From Saprospiraceae bacterium (GTDB lineage Bacteria; Bacteroidota; Bacteroidia; Chitinophagales; Saprospiraceae), in NCBI GenBank assembly GCA_020437045.1, contig JAGQWV010000569.1, positions 1 through 6,867 on the forward strand: DNA of 6,867 nucleotides, given 5' to 3'. Shown here piece by piece: positions 1-6,867 of this stretch. The notes under the pieces are model-generated. The model searched no databases. It was not told the DNA's origin and saw only the letters and a list, made by a program, of their open reading frames with translations. The position numbers and the translations under genes were made by a program. Positions within the stretch are counted from its first letter, which is position 1, and every line of letters begins with the position of its first letter.

Positions 1-1
1 A

Positions 2-97
2 ATAAGATTTTTGATGAGGTCCGAGGCGCAGAACGCAGATGTAGCCGTAGCTTACAGAGAGTCTTTGCAACGAATGAGATCATCAAAAGATATTTAA
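2..97 (+). CDS. C-terminal fragment of an unidentified protein (5' end outside window)
   Basis: The second frame is open from the window edge to a TAA at 95-97 and gives 31 residues ending in SLQRMRSSKDI. The composition is that of an ordinary helical protein tail, with an alanine/acidic stretch (EAQNADVAVAYRES), which is why I prefer it to the overlapping first frame (stop at 109-111), whose translation is arginine-rich and looks like a shadow. Too little remains to name a family. It lies 116 bases upstream of the haem lipoprotein gene on the same strand, so it could be the preceding member of the same cluster. An antisense frame is also open here, so coding status is probable rather than certain. 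Confidence 0.45.
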   Translation: MRFLMRSEAQNADVAVAYRESLQRMRSSKDI

Positions 98-213
98 ATA
101 AACGGCAATAATCGATGCGTTGTTCTACTAGTGATTTGCTAGATCGGATAATTAAATTGCAAGGTGTTATTTTATTAATTATACCCTAATCACCTTCTAC
201 AGCTAATAATTTT

Positions 214-3156
214 ATGCGTAGATTTTACACAGTATTTATTAAAAATCCTTCCGTTTATCTGCTTGGATTGTTTTTATTTTCATGTCAAAAACAGTCGACA
301 GAAGATGTTAATATTCTTGTTGAACCGGGGTTGAAAGTAGAGCGTTTTGTCGCTGAACCTTTGGTCATGGATCCAGTGGCTTTTACTTTTGATGAACAGG
401 GGCGACTCTATGTCGTAGAAGACCGTGGTTATCCGGATCCTGCTGAAGGTGGTATACCGGACAAAAAGGAAGGAAGAATTGCTTTACTGCAAGATCTTGA
501 CGATGATGGCCGCTACGAGCATCGATCGGAATTTGTCGGGGATTTAACCTACCCCAATGGCATAATGTCCTGGAGAGGGGGTGTATTTGTTACATGCGCA
601 CCCGACATTTATTATTTTCGAGATACAACCGGTGATGGAGTGGCGGATCAGAAGGATGTGGTCCTCACCGGATTTTTTGATACCAGAACAGCCCAAATCA
701 GAACCAGTCACCCAACCTTGGGATTGGATGGTTGGGTTTATGTGACCAGTGGTTTAAATGGTGGAAATATTTCGTCACCGTTATATCCGGATCGTCCAGC
801 AGTATCGTTTACGGCATCTGATGGACGTTTTAATCCCGACTCTTATGAATTTGAGACAGTGGGCGGAAAGAGTCAGTTCGGTCTGACCTTCGATGCCTGG
901 GGAAACAGATTTGGGGTATCAAACCGGAATCCGATTATGCAAGTGGTAATAGAGCCTGCATACCTAAACAGAAATCCCTGGCTGGCCAGTAACGAAACAG
1001 TCAAAAATGTTTCGAAGGTGGCTGCGGAGGCGGTTGTTTTTCCTCTGCACAAAGTGGTAACTACATCAGACTACATTCCTACATTAATGGGAAGATCTCA
1101 TCAGGGCACTTTTACTGCCGCCAGTAGTACCTATATTTATTATGGACGAGGATTACCTGTGGAGCATCAGGGAAATGCTTTCGTTTGTGAGTCCGCTCAA
1201 AATCTTATGCAACGACAAGTATTGCAAAAGGATGGGCCTGCTTATTCCGCTGTAATACCATATAGAGATCGAGAATTTTTGGCTTCTGAAGATGAATGGT
1301 TTCGGCCGGTTTTCGTCAATACCGGACCGGATGATGCGCTATATGTTGTGGATATGCATCGTAAAGTGATTGATCATCCCTCCTATGTTCCTGAAGAAGT
1401 GCGGGATCAGATTGATTTTGTCAGTGGCAAGGATAAGGGCAGGATTTACCGGATAACCAAAAAGGATAATGAGGCACATCCTGATGAAGATTATTGGTTT
1501 AGCGGAGAAGAATCGTCCGAACAGTTGGTTGCTCGAATGGGAGGAAATTTCGAATGGGAGAATCAGACGGCATTCCGGTTATTACTGCAAAACGAAGAAG
1601 TTAAACCCCAGGCGGTTATTGACCTTTTTCATTCTTCACAGAATTCGAGGCAGAAAGTAAAAGCGCTATGGCTGCTGGATGATAAAGGTTTGATCGATGA
1701 TGTCACATTAAGTGAAGCATTTCATGCCAAAGATCCTGTGGTAAGACTGCAGGGTGTTCGACTTGCTGGAAATCAGGCATCTGTATCGAGTAATTTAAGA
1801 AATGAACTGATAAAAGCCGCAGAAGATACTGATATGCAAGTACGTTTGGCCAGTGCCTTGGTTCTGGGATCCATCGATGGTGATGATGTCGTCAGATCCC
1901 TGGCTGATATCGCCCTGAGAGATGGAGATGATCTCTGGATTCGGGAGGCTGTGTTGAGTGGAGTAAGTACCCGTATGGCTACTTTTTTTGATGCCATAGT
2001 GCACCATAAAGATTTTGCAACCGCAAGTCCGGAGCTACTCCGGGAAACTGGTGAAATGTTTGGTCTGGGTGGATCTTTACAAGCATGTCGGAAGATTGCC
2101 CAGGATATCCTTAAGCAAGCAGGAGTTGCTTCGGATTTAAAATTTTCTACCTGGCTGGGTTTGATTAAAGGCTTACAACAAAGGAAAGATAGTCCTCAAG
2201 GCAGAAATGTATTCAATTTTCTTATGGAAGAAGTAAACCAGACCAATCAGCAAGCTTTTAAAAGCGAATTGGTGGAGAAAGCGAATCAGGAAAGCGATGA
2301 TATAGCCGGACGAAGTCGGGCACTAGTATTGTTGGGTCATACGCAAATTACGGAATCAATGCAGGTTTTTCGAATGGCGCTGCGATCGACTGAACCGTTG
2401 GAGATCCAAAAAGCAGCTGTAAGTGGAATTTTTGCGGGTGGCTCAGAGAAAATGGCAAAAATACTTCTGGAACAGGAAATATGGAAAGGTATGGGCCCGG
2501 AGATTCGATCTCAGGTTGTTTCGTCACTGGTGGCAAACGATCAGTTTATTCCTGTCTTATTATCAGCTATCAGTCAAGGAACCATAAAGGCATCAGATGT
2601 CCCAGCGGTTTATAGAAATCGGCTCATGAACAGTGCTAATGGTAACATCGCGGCCAGAGCAAAGGAAGTATTTCAAGCCATCGAAAGTGGAGATAGAATG
2701 CAAATATACGAACGCTATAAACGCGCCATAAATAATGAAGGAGATGCGGTGAGTGGCCAGGTTATTTTTCAACAAGCCTGTGCAGTTTGTCACACCTATG
2801 CCGGAGAGGGTGGAAATGTTGGACCCGATCTAACTTCGATCAACAATCAACCGACCGAGGCAATATTATTGCATATTTTATTACCCAATTATGAAGTCTA
2901 TCCTACCTATCAGACGGTGATGATTCAAACTAGTGAAAATCAATACCTGGCTGGTTGGATGATGAACGAAACTTCAAATGCCATTACCTTAAAAACAGCC
3001 GCGGGAAATGATGAAACGGTTCTAAGGTCAAATATTACATTGATGGAAAATACCGGACAATCCCTGATGCCGGAGGGGCTCGAGAATGCCATTGATGAAA
3101 AAAAGATGAATGATTTAATCGCCTATTTGAAAAAAGGAAGTCTATATAATAATTAA
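214..3156 (+). CDS. PVC-type haem-binding lipoprotein: beta-propeller dehydrogenase-like domain, HEAT-like region, C-terminal cytochrome c
   Basis: A 980-aa exported protein with a type II signal peptide: basic start, hydrophobic run at about 13-22 and lipobox LFSC with the lipidated Cys at 24. Residues about 32-420 resemble the N-terminal domain of the PVC-type family (Piru_Ver_Nterm type, related to soluble glucose/sorbosone dehydrogenase propellers). They include acidic calcium-like loops at 94-99 (DLDDDG) and 137-145 (DTTGDGVAD). Residues about 460-800 are alpha-helical HEAT-like repeats. The C-terminus is the haem domain of this family: CAVCH at 856-860, then GPDL, with Met952 in SLMPEGL as the likely sixth haem ligand. 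The protein probably oxidises a sugar or alcohol in the periplasm and hands electrons to the haem; substrate and cofactor are not determinable. The ATG is preceded by an A/T-rich leader without a Shine-Dalgarno motif. The stop is 16 bases before the next gene, suggesting co-transcription. The family assignment is strong; the catalytic role is inferred. Confidence 0.9.
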   Translation: MRRFYTVFIKNPSVYLLGLFLFSCQKQSTEDVNILVEPGLKVERFVAEPLVMDPVAFTFDEQGRLYVVEDRGYPDPAEGGIPDKKEGRIALLQDLDDDGRYEHRSEFVGDLTYPNGIMSWRGGVFVTCAPDIYYFRDTTGDGVADQKDVVLTGFFDTRTAQIRTSHPTLGLDGWVYVTSGLNGGNISSPLYPDRPAVSFTASDGRFNPDSYEFETVGGKSQFGLTFDAWGNRFGVSNRNPIMQVVIEPAYLNRNPWLASNETVKNVSKVAAEAVVFPLHKVVTTSDYIPTLMGRSHQGTFTAASSTYIYYGRGLPVEHQGNAFVCESAQNLMQRQVLQKDGPAYSAVIPYRDREFLASEDEWFRPVFVNTGPDDALYVVDMHRKVIDHPSYVPEEVRDQIDFVSGKDKGRIYRITKKDNEAHPDEDYWFSGEESSEQLVARMGGNFEWENQTAFRLLLQNEEVKPQAVIDLFHSSQNSRQKVKALWLLDDKGLIDDVTLSEAFHAKDPVVRLQGVRLAGNQASVSSNLRNELIKAAEDTDMQVRLASALVLGSIDGDDVVRSLADIALRDGDDLWIREAVLSGVSTRMATFFDAIVHHKDFATASPELLRETGEMFGLGGSLQACRKIAQDILKQAGVASDLKFSTWLGLIKGLQQRKDSPQGRNVFNFLMEEVNQTNQQAFKSELVEKANQESDDIAGRSRALVLLGHTQITESMQVFRMALRSTEPLEIQKAAVSGIFAGGSEKMAKILLEQEIWKGMGPEIRSQVVSSLVANDQFIPVLLSAISQGTIKASDVPAVYRNRLMNSANGNIAARAKEVFQAIESGDRMQIYERYKRAINNEGDAVSGQVIFQQACAVCHTYAGEGGNVGPDLTSINNQPTEAILLHILLPNYEVYPTYQTVMIQTSENQYLAGWMMNETSNAITLKTAAGNDETVLRSNITLMENTGQSLMPEGLENAIDEKKMNDLIAYLKKGSLYNN

Positions 3157-3172
3157 CGAAAATTTTATTCGA

Positions 3173-4600
3173 ATGTTTTTTAGCAATTACCGATTTACTT
3201 TATTATTGATTTGTATCCATTTTTCTATAATCTCTTTTGCTCAGCATCAATCCACAGCACGTGTTTTTAAAGCAGGAGCCGCCAAAAGCGTCATTACTCC
3301 GGCAATTGGCACATCCATCAATGGAGGATTCCAGGATCGAACAGTGAGAAATATTCATGATGAGACCTATGCGCGGGCTATAGTATTGGATGACGGAGAA
3401 AATCGGTTAGCTATCGTAGTCTCTGATCTATGTATGATTTATCGGGAAACTTTAGATGATGCCAAGCGCAGAGCTAGCGACTTTACGGGAATTCCGTGGC
3501 AAAATATGCTAATGTCAGCTACCCACACACATACTGCCGGCACCGCTTGTGCAGTATTTCAGAGTACTCCTGATTCAGCTTATCAGTCTTTTCTTGCGCA
3601 GCGAATTGCGGATGCAGTGATCAGGGCCAATGAAAATAGAATAGAGGCACGTATTGGATGGGGAATTGGAGAAGAAACCAGTCAGGTGTTTAATAGGCGT
3701 TGGAAACTCAAACCCGGTAAAACGGCTATAAACCCTTTCGGAGAAATGGATCTTGTTAAGATGAATCCAGGTGTGGATAATCCGGATAAACTGGAACCGG
3801 CTGGACCGGTTGATCCTCAGGTACCGGTTATTTCGATCATTTCCCGAAAGGGAGACTTCATTGCCACGTTGGCGAATTATTCTTTGCATTATGTTGGTGG
3901 CCTCGGACCCGGCGAAATTTCTGCTGATTATTATGGTGCTTTCAATGAAAGGGTATCATCATTATTAGGTGCTGATCATCAAAATGTACCCTTCGTTTCG
4001 ATAATGTCGAACGGCACGAGTGGAAATATCAATAATATTGATTTTAGTGGTCGTTACAAGCAAGCTGGTGGATATTATACCCAGATGAATTATGTTGCCA
4101 ATGTACTTGCCGCTGAAGTGGTCAAGGTGATTGAAACGATTGAATATCAGGATTGGATTTCCTTGGTTGCAAAGACCGATGAAATTAAATTGGGTGTGCG
4201 TCTTCCCGATGAAAATGACATTGACCGGGCTGCAAAAATTGTGGAGAAGGCGGAAGGCCCCAATATGAAAACTGCCGAAGAGATTTATGCCAGGGAAACT
4301 TTATTATTAAAGGATTATCCCACTACTGTGCAGGTTCCTCTCCAGGTTCTTAGAATCGGTACGCTGGCTATTGCTGCGATACCATGTGAAGTCTTTGTGG
4401 AGACGGGACTTAATATAAAATCTCTCAGCACCATAAAACCAGTTTTTACCATTTCACTGGCTAACGGATATTTCGGATATCTTCCAACCCCTGAACAACA
4501 TGCACTAGGAGGATATGAAACCTGGCGTGCCCGCTCAAGTTTTTTAGAAGTAAATGCTTCGGATAAAATTGAACAGACCATCCTCAATTTATTGCGATAA
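3173..4600 (+). CDS. Secreted neutral/alkaline ceramidase N-terminal-domain family protein
   Basis: A 475-aa protein with a Sec signal peptide (hydrophobic 8-22, likely cleavage after SFA at 23, mature start Gln24). The rest matches the N-terminal catalytic domain of the neutral/alkaline non-lysosomal ceramidase family: AGAAKSVITP near the start, THTHT with His118 and His120, LHYVGG with His239, SNGTSGNINN at 279-288, PCE with Glu406, and NGYFGYLPT followed by GGYE with Tyr448. The two histidine sites, Glu406 and Tyr448 correspond to the zinc ligands of characterised ceramidases. The protein is shorter than true ceramidases (roughly 650-700 aa) and ends just after the GGYE block, so it lacks their C-terminal Ig-like domain. 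The GDVSPN motif holding the nucleophilic Ser appears as GNINN, so ceramide hydrolysis should not be assumed. It is probably an exported zinc hydrolase acting on an amide or ester. It sits 16 bases after the haem lipoprotein gene and 65 before the DUF1080 gene. Confidence 0.85.
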   Translation: MFFSNYRFTLLLICIHFSIISFAQHQSTARVFKAGAAKSVITPAIGTSINGGFQDRTVRNIHDETYARAIVLDDGENRLAIVVSDLCMIYRETLDDAKRRASDFTGIPWQNMLMSATHTHTAGTACAVFQSTPDSAYQSFLAQRIADAVIRANENRIEARIGWGIGEETSQVFNRRWKLKPGKTAINPFGEMDLVKMNPGVDNPDKLEPAGPVDPQVPVISIISRKGDFIATLANYSLHYVGGLGPGEISADYYGAFNERVSSLLGADHQNVPFVSIMSNGTSGNINNIDFSGRYKQAGGYYTQMNYVANVLAAEVVKVIETIEYQDWISLVAKTDEIKLGVRLPDENDIDRAAKIVEKAEGPNMKTAEEIYARETLLLKDYPTTVQVPLQVLRIGTLAIAAIPCEVFVETGLNIKSLSTIKPVFTISLANGYFGYLPTPEQHALGGYETWRARSSFLEVNASDKIEQTILNLLR

Positions 4601-4665
4601 TTTTTTTTCTGAAATCAAAGTTCGAACCGATTTTTAACCAATTGATAGGATACTCATTTTTTTAT

Positions 4666-5472
4666 ATGGATTATTTTGTTTGTCAATTTAAATGGTCAGT
4701 GGTAATTTTTTCCTTGTCGTTGCTTTCTTGCAATCTCGATGACAAGAAGATGAATAATCATGAAGATACCATTCATCTCTTTAATGGTGAAAATCTGGAT
4801 GGCTGGTATACTTATTTGAAGGGTTTAGGTAAAGACCAGGATCCGGATGAAGTTTTTACCGTAGAAAATGGAATCATCCGCATCTCGGGGGAGACCTGGG
4901 GATGTATCACCACCGAAAAAGAATTTGAGAATTATCATTTGTTCGTGGAATATAAGTGGGGGGAGAAAACATTTGAGCCAAGGGTAGACCGGGCCCGTGA
5001 TTGTGGTGTATTACTTCATTCAACCGGTGTTGACGGTGCCTATGGTGATACCTGGATGTATTCCATCGAATGTCAGATTATTGAAGGAGGGACCGGCGAC
5101 TTCCTGGTAGTGGCTGATGGGTCAGAAAACTATGCTATCACCAGCCCGGTAGCTGATGAAAAGCAGGGTTCGAGTTGGGTATATCAAGCAGATGGCCATT
5201 TGGAAACTATTTATGGTGGAAGGATCAATTGGTATGGTCGATCTTCTAGGTGGCAAGATACAATTGGGTTCAGAGGGGAAAATGACATCGAGAAGCCAGT
5301 CGGTGAGTGGAATGTCTTAGAGTGTGTTGCGGAATCGGATTCCCTTATCACAAAATTGAATGGGGTAATGGTCAATGAAGCAATAAAAGTACGGCCTCAT
5401 ATGGGGAAAATACAGATTCAATCAGAGGGGGCTGAGATTTTTATTCGAAAAGTTGATCTCATATTGGACTGA
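4666..5472 (+). CDS. DUF1080 (3-keto-disaccharide hydrolase-like) lipoprotein
   Basis: A 268-aa protein. I chose the ATG at 4666; an in-frame TTG at 4642 would only add eight residues before the signal peptide. The signal is of lipoprotein type: hydrophobic 10-20 and lipobox LLSC with Cys22. From about residue 36 it is one DUF1080 domain, a concanavalin-like beta-sandwich. Visible marks are LFNGENLDGW at the start, RDCGVLLHS and IECQIIEGG in the middle, then WNVLEC, LNGVMVNE and GKIQIQSEGAEIFIRKVDL at the C-terminal end. The family includes enzymes that hydrolyse 3-keto-glycosides after C3 oxidation, and many untested members. The residues after Cys22 (NLDDK) place two Asp at +4 and +5, as in the lipoprotein export signal of some Bacteroidota, so surface display is possible. 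It is the last plus-strand gene of the cluster. Family membership is secure; substrate and activity are inferred. Confidence 0.88.
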   Translation: MDYFVCQFKWSVVIFSLSLLSCNLDDKKMNNHEDTIHLFNGENLDGWYTYLKGLGKDQDPDEVFTVENGIIRISGETWGCITTEKEFENYHLFVEYKWGEKTFEPRVDRARDCGVLLHSTGVDGAYGDTWMYSIECQIIEGGTGDFLVVADGSENYAITSPVADEKQGSSWVYQADGHLETIYGGRINWYGRSSRWQDTIGFRGENDIEKPVGEWNVLECVAESDSLITKLNGVMVNEAIKVRPHMGKIQIQSEGAEIFIRKVDLILD

Positions 5473-5650
5473 GGTATACGACTGTTTTTTTTAACTGCGA
5501 ATAGCTTCTCTATTAGTCGGGATCCGGGATGACTGGAATTTATTTACTGCTTAAATCGGCACTTAGTATAGTACGTATAGGAATTTAGAAATTAACATAA
5601 CAAACTACATGTAATGTTTCTTACTCGATTACGATCATGTGGATAGGTAT
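5473..5650. other. Convergent intergenic region, no gene seen
   Basis: This 178-base stretch lies between the stop of the DUF1080 gene and the stop of the minus-strand gene. I see no open frame that looks coding and no RNA gene. A run of eight T (5485-5492) follows the DUF1080 stop, but no stable stem precedes it. Near the other end, GTAAT (5611-5615) and ATTAC (5628-5632) can pair. The outer ACAT (5607-5610) and ATGT (5637-5640) extend the stem across a four-base bulge. This could contribute to transcript 3' ends, but it lacks the T tract of an intrinsic terminator on either strand. Confidence 0.5.
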
Positions 5651-6109
5651 TCATCTAACGATCACGAAGTCAGTAAAAATACTACCTTCCAGAGGTTCGA
5701 TAAACTCATCCATACGTTCAATTAACATGATTTGCCCTGGACGCCATAATTTTAAAGACGCTTCCGGCATATTTGTTTCTCCATGTTGTGGTGTGGGAAA
5801 ATAGAAGTTACGGGTATTGATGGAGTCAAAAATCAGTAGTAAAACATATTGATCTTTTTTTTGCCCTCTTTCACCTTTCATGATTAATGCACGTACTCCA
5901 GGTACAAATTCTTCAAAAGTAGGGGTAAACTCCTCTGCTATGAATCTTTCAAAAGATTCAATATCAATGTCTTCTTTGAGAATCAGGTCACGGTAGGCTA
6001 TAACCTGACTATCGCCTAGGAAAGAGGTGCTTTTTTGATAAGAATAAGAACCCAGGATTATAGTGACTAATATGCCAGGGAGCAATTGCCATAGATCGAT
6101 CTTTTTCAT
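5651..6109 (-). CDS. Hypothetical membrane-anchored or secreted protein, 152 aa
   Basis: I do not recognise a named family. The protein starts MKKIDLWQLL with a hydrophobic segment at about 6-20, which is either an uncleaved N-terminal anchor or a Sec signal. It has no lipobox cysteine. The soluble part (about 35-152) alternates predicted strands and helices: VIAYRDLILK, an acidic helix at about 47-68 ending in FEEFVPGV, strand RALIMKGERG, strand YVLLLIFDS, then a C-terminal segment with LIERMDEFIEPL and TDFVIVR. The order and the 'helix, PG, strand' pattern recall ferredoxin-like alpha/beta-barrel proteins (ABM or NIPSNAP type), but this is a fold guess. The ATG at 6107-6109 has an A/T-rich leader. 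The gene lies 158 bases downstream of the NTF2-like gene on the same strand and may have its own promoter (see 6217-6224). Confidence 0.7.
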   Translation of the reverse strand: MKKIDLWQLLPGILVTIILGSYSYQKSTSFLGDSQVIAYRDLILKEDIDIESFERFIAEEFTPTFEEFVPGVRALIMKGERGQKKDQYVLLLIFDSINTRNFYFPTPQHGETNMPEASLKLWRPGQIMLIERMDEFIEPLEGSIFTDFVIVR

Positions 6110-6216
6110 GGATTTAGATTTAGGTAAAATACCAATGTGAGATAAGGACTATATATTAACTTGTAGTAAATATTTCCATTTGCTATTCAAGACTGATTAA
6201 AATAGATATCAAGCTA

Positions 6217-6224
6217 CAAATATA
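6217..6224 (-). promoter_or_regulatory. Possible Bacteroidota-type -7 element (TATATTTG)
   Basis: On the minus strand this octamer fits TAnnTTTG, the -7 consensus of the Bacteroidota housekeeping sigma factor. It stands about 107 bases upstream of the ATG of the 152-aa gene and in the right orientation. No TTTG-like -33 element is visible at the usual spacing, so this is only a candidate for an independent promoter between the two minus-strand genes. Confidence 0.3.
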
Positions 6225-6267
6225 ATTGGTCGTCATTCCGTAATAGTCTTTTCATTTTAAAGAATTG

Positions 6268-6765
6268 TTATTGTCCCTGTAGTAGCCATCCAACATATAC
6301 AATCTTCCATTTTCCCTCAATCTTTTCCAAAACCCGGGTTTCACGACTTAATCCAGGCATATCAAACTTGGGGTCATCGGTATCTTTACCATATTGGTCA
6401 AAAGTTACCCAAGCCATGTCTTTCCCGATACGGATATTGATATTTTTTCGCACTGGATTTTGAGGATTTGGGACAGGGTTGTCCAACATCATCTTTTGGA
6501 TTTTTTTCCCGATGGTATTCCAACCTTCGGTTACACTAATTCCACCATCTGACCACCAACCTATGATACGTACATAGTCCTGATGCGCCCAGCAATCCGA
6601 AAAATTCTTAAAGTCTTTGTCCCAGAAAGATTTTGACTCCCGTTCGATGACCGACATAATTTCCTTTTCTTCGGTAAAATCACTGATAGGATCCCTGACA
6701 TGATGACTTACATAAAGAAGTATGGATGTCAAAGTGACCAGATAGAACTTTTGATTTTTAAGCAT
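6268..6765 (-). CDS. Exported NTF2/SnoaL-like (DUF4440-type) protein
   Basis: A 165-aa protein read from the ATG at 6763-6765. The frame stays open further upstream, but the only earlier start I found is a TTG at 6829-6831. It would place 22 hydrophilic residues before the signal peptide, so the ATG is preferred. MLKNQKFYLVTLTSILLYVS is a probable signal peptide or N-terminal anchor. The rest fits the NTF2-like fold: a first helix EEKEIMSVIERESKSFWDKD (32-51), a Trp/His segment (FSDCWAHQDYVRIIGWW), a helix with GWNTIGKKIQKMM, then strands NINIRIGKDMAWVTFDQYG and RETRVLEKIEGKWKIVYVGW. Members act as small-molecule hydrolases, isomerases or binding and stress-linked proteins, and the sequence does not say which. 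It ends 158 bases before the next minus-strand gene. The A-rich leader AAATAAAAACAGACC has no Shine-Dalgarno motif, as is common in Bacteroidota. Confidence 0.8.
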   Translation of the reverse strand: MLKNQKFYLVTLTSILLYVSHHVRDPISDFTEEKEIMSVIERESKSFWDKDFKNFSDCWAHQDYVRIIGWWSDGGISVTEGWNTIGKKIQKMMLDNPVPNPQNPVRKNINIRIGKDMAWVTFDQYGKDTDDPKFDMPGLSRETRVLEKIEGKWKIVYVGWLLQGQ

Positions 6766-6867
6766 ATGGTCTGTTTTTATTTGGCTAAAATTGGTAGATA
6801 AAATGGGAACCTCATTGTAATTATGCGTCAATATTTGCCGAGGATCGATCCTGTTTGGATTTTCTTA

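Noticed and set aside
1..111. First-frame open stretch ending at a TAA at 109-111
   Set aside because: Its translation is arginine-rich with an odd composition, and it overlaps the more protein-like second frame; probably a shadow.
135..159. TTTG (135-138) followed by TAAATTG (153-159) as a promoter for the haem lipoprotein gene
   Set aside because: The -7 part lacks one T of TAnnTTTG and the spacer is only 14 bases, shorter than usual for Bacteroidota.
3575..3889. Antisense open frame of 104 codons inside the ceramidase-family gene
   Set aside because: It lies fully opposite a strongly supported gene, has no recognisable domain, and shows the biased composition of a shadow frame. The same applies to the antisense frame at 4315-4587.
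4601..4635. T8 run after the ceramidase-family stop, a 5-bp AAATC/GATTT stem and the GTTCGAAC palindrome
   Set aside because: The stem is short, A/T-rich and has a 12-base loop, and the T8 run precedes it instead of following it. Not a credible terminator.
5479..5519. CGACT...AGTCG inverted repeat with a T8 run in the loop after the DUF1080 gene
   Set aside because: Five base pairs around a 31-base loop with the T run inside does not form an intrinsic terminator.
6766..6831. N-terminal extension of the NTF2-like protein from a TTG start
   Set aside because: It would bury the signal peptide behind 22 hydrophilic residues; the ATG at 6765 fits an exported protein better.
6841..6852. Perfect 12-base palindrome AGGATCGATCCT upstream of the NTF2-like gene
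   Set aside because: One or two such palindromes are expected by chance in a window of this size, there is no second copy near the gene, and no regulator is encoded nearby.

Overview
The window looks like chromosomal DNA of a member of the Bacteroidota, probably an environmental or marine lineage. The evidence is moderate-to-low GC by eye, A/T-rich leaders without convincing Shine-Dalgarno motifs, several Sec or lipoprotein exports, and a gene set (PVC-type haem protein, ceramidase-like protein, DUF1080 lipoprotein) known from Planctomycetes, Verrucomicrobia and polysaccharide-degrading Bacteroidota. The genus cannot be fixed from the sequence alone.

Layout: bases 2-97 probably hold the last 31 codons of an unidentified plus-strand gene. 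Three plus-strand genes follow closely: a 980-aa lipoprotein with a sugar-dehydrogenase-like beta-propeller, a HEAT-type helical middle and a C-terminal c-type haem domain (214-3156); a 475-aa secreted protein of the neutral-ceramidase N-terminal-domain family (3173-4600); and a 268-aa DUF1080 / 3-keto-disaccharide-hydrolase-like lipoprotein (4666-5472). The gaps are 16 and 65 bases with no clear terminator, so they are probably one transcription unit. Two minus-strand genes converge on it: an unrecognised 152-aa membrane-anchored or secreted protein (5651-6109) and a 165-aa exported NTF2/SnoaL-like protein (6268-6765).

Working together (inference): all three plus-strand products carry export signals. 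The first could oxidise a carbohydrate or alcohol group and pass electrons to its own haem. The DUF1080 protein could cleave an oxidised (3-keto) glycoside. The ceramidase-like protein is a probable zinc amidohydrolase with an unusual active site. A cell-envelope oxidative route for a glycoside or glycolipid is the most interesting reading, but no substrate can be deduced here. No RNA genes, mobile elements, CRISPR arrays or defence genes were seen.
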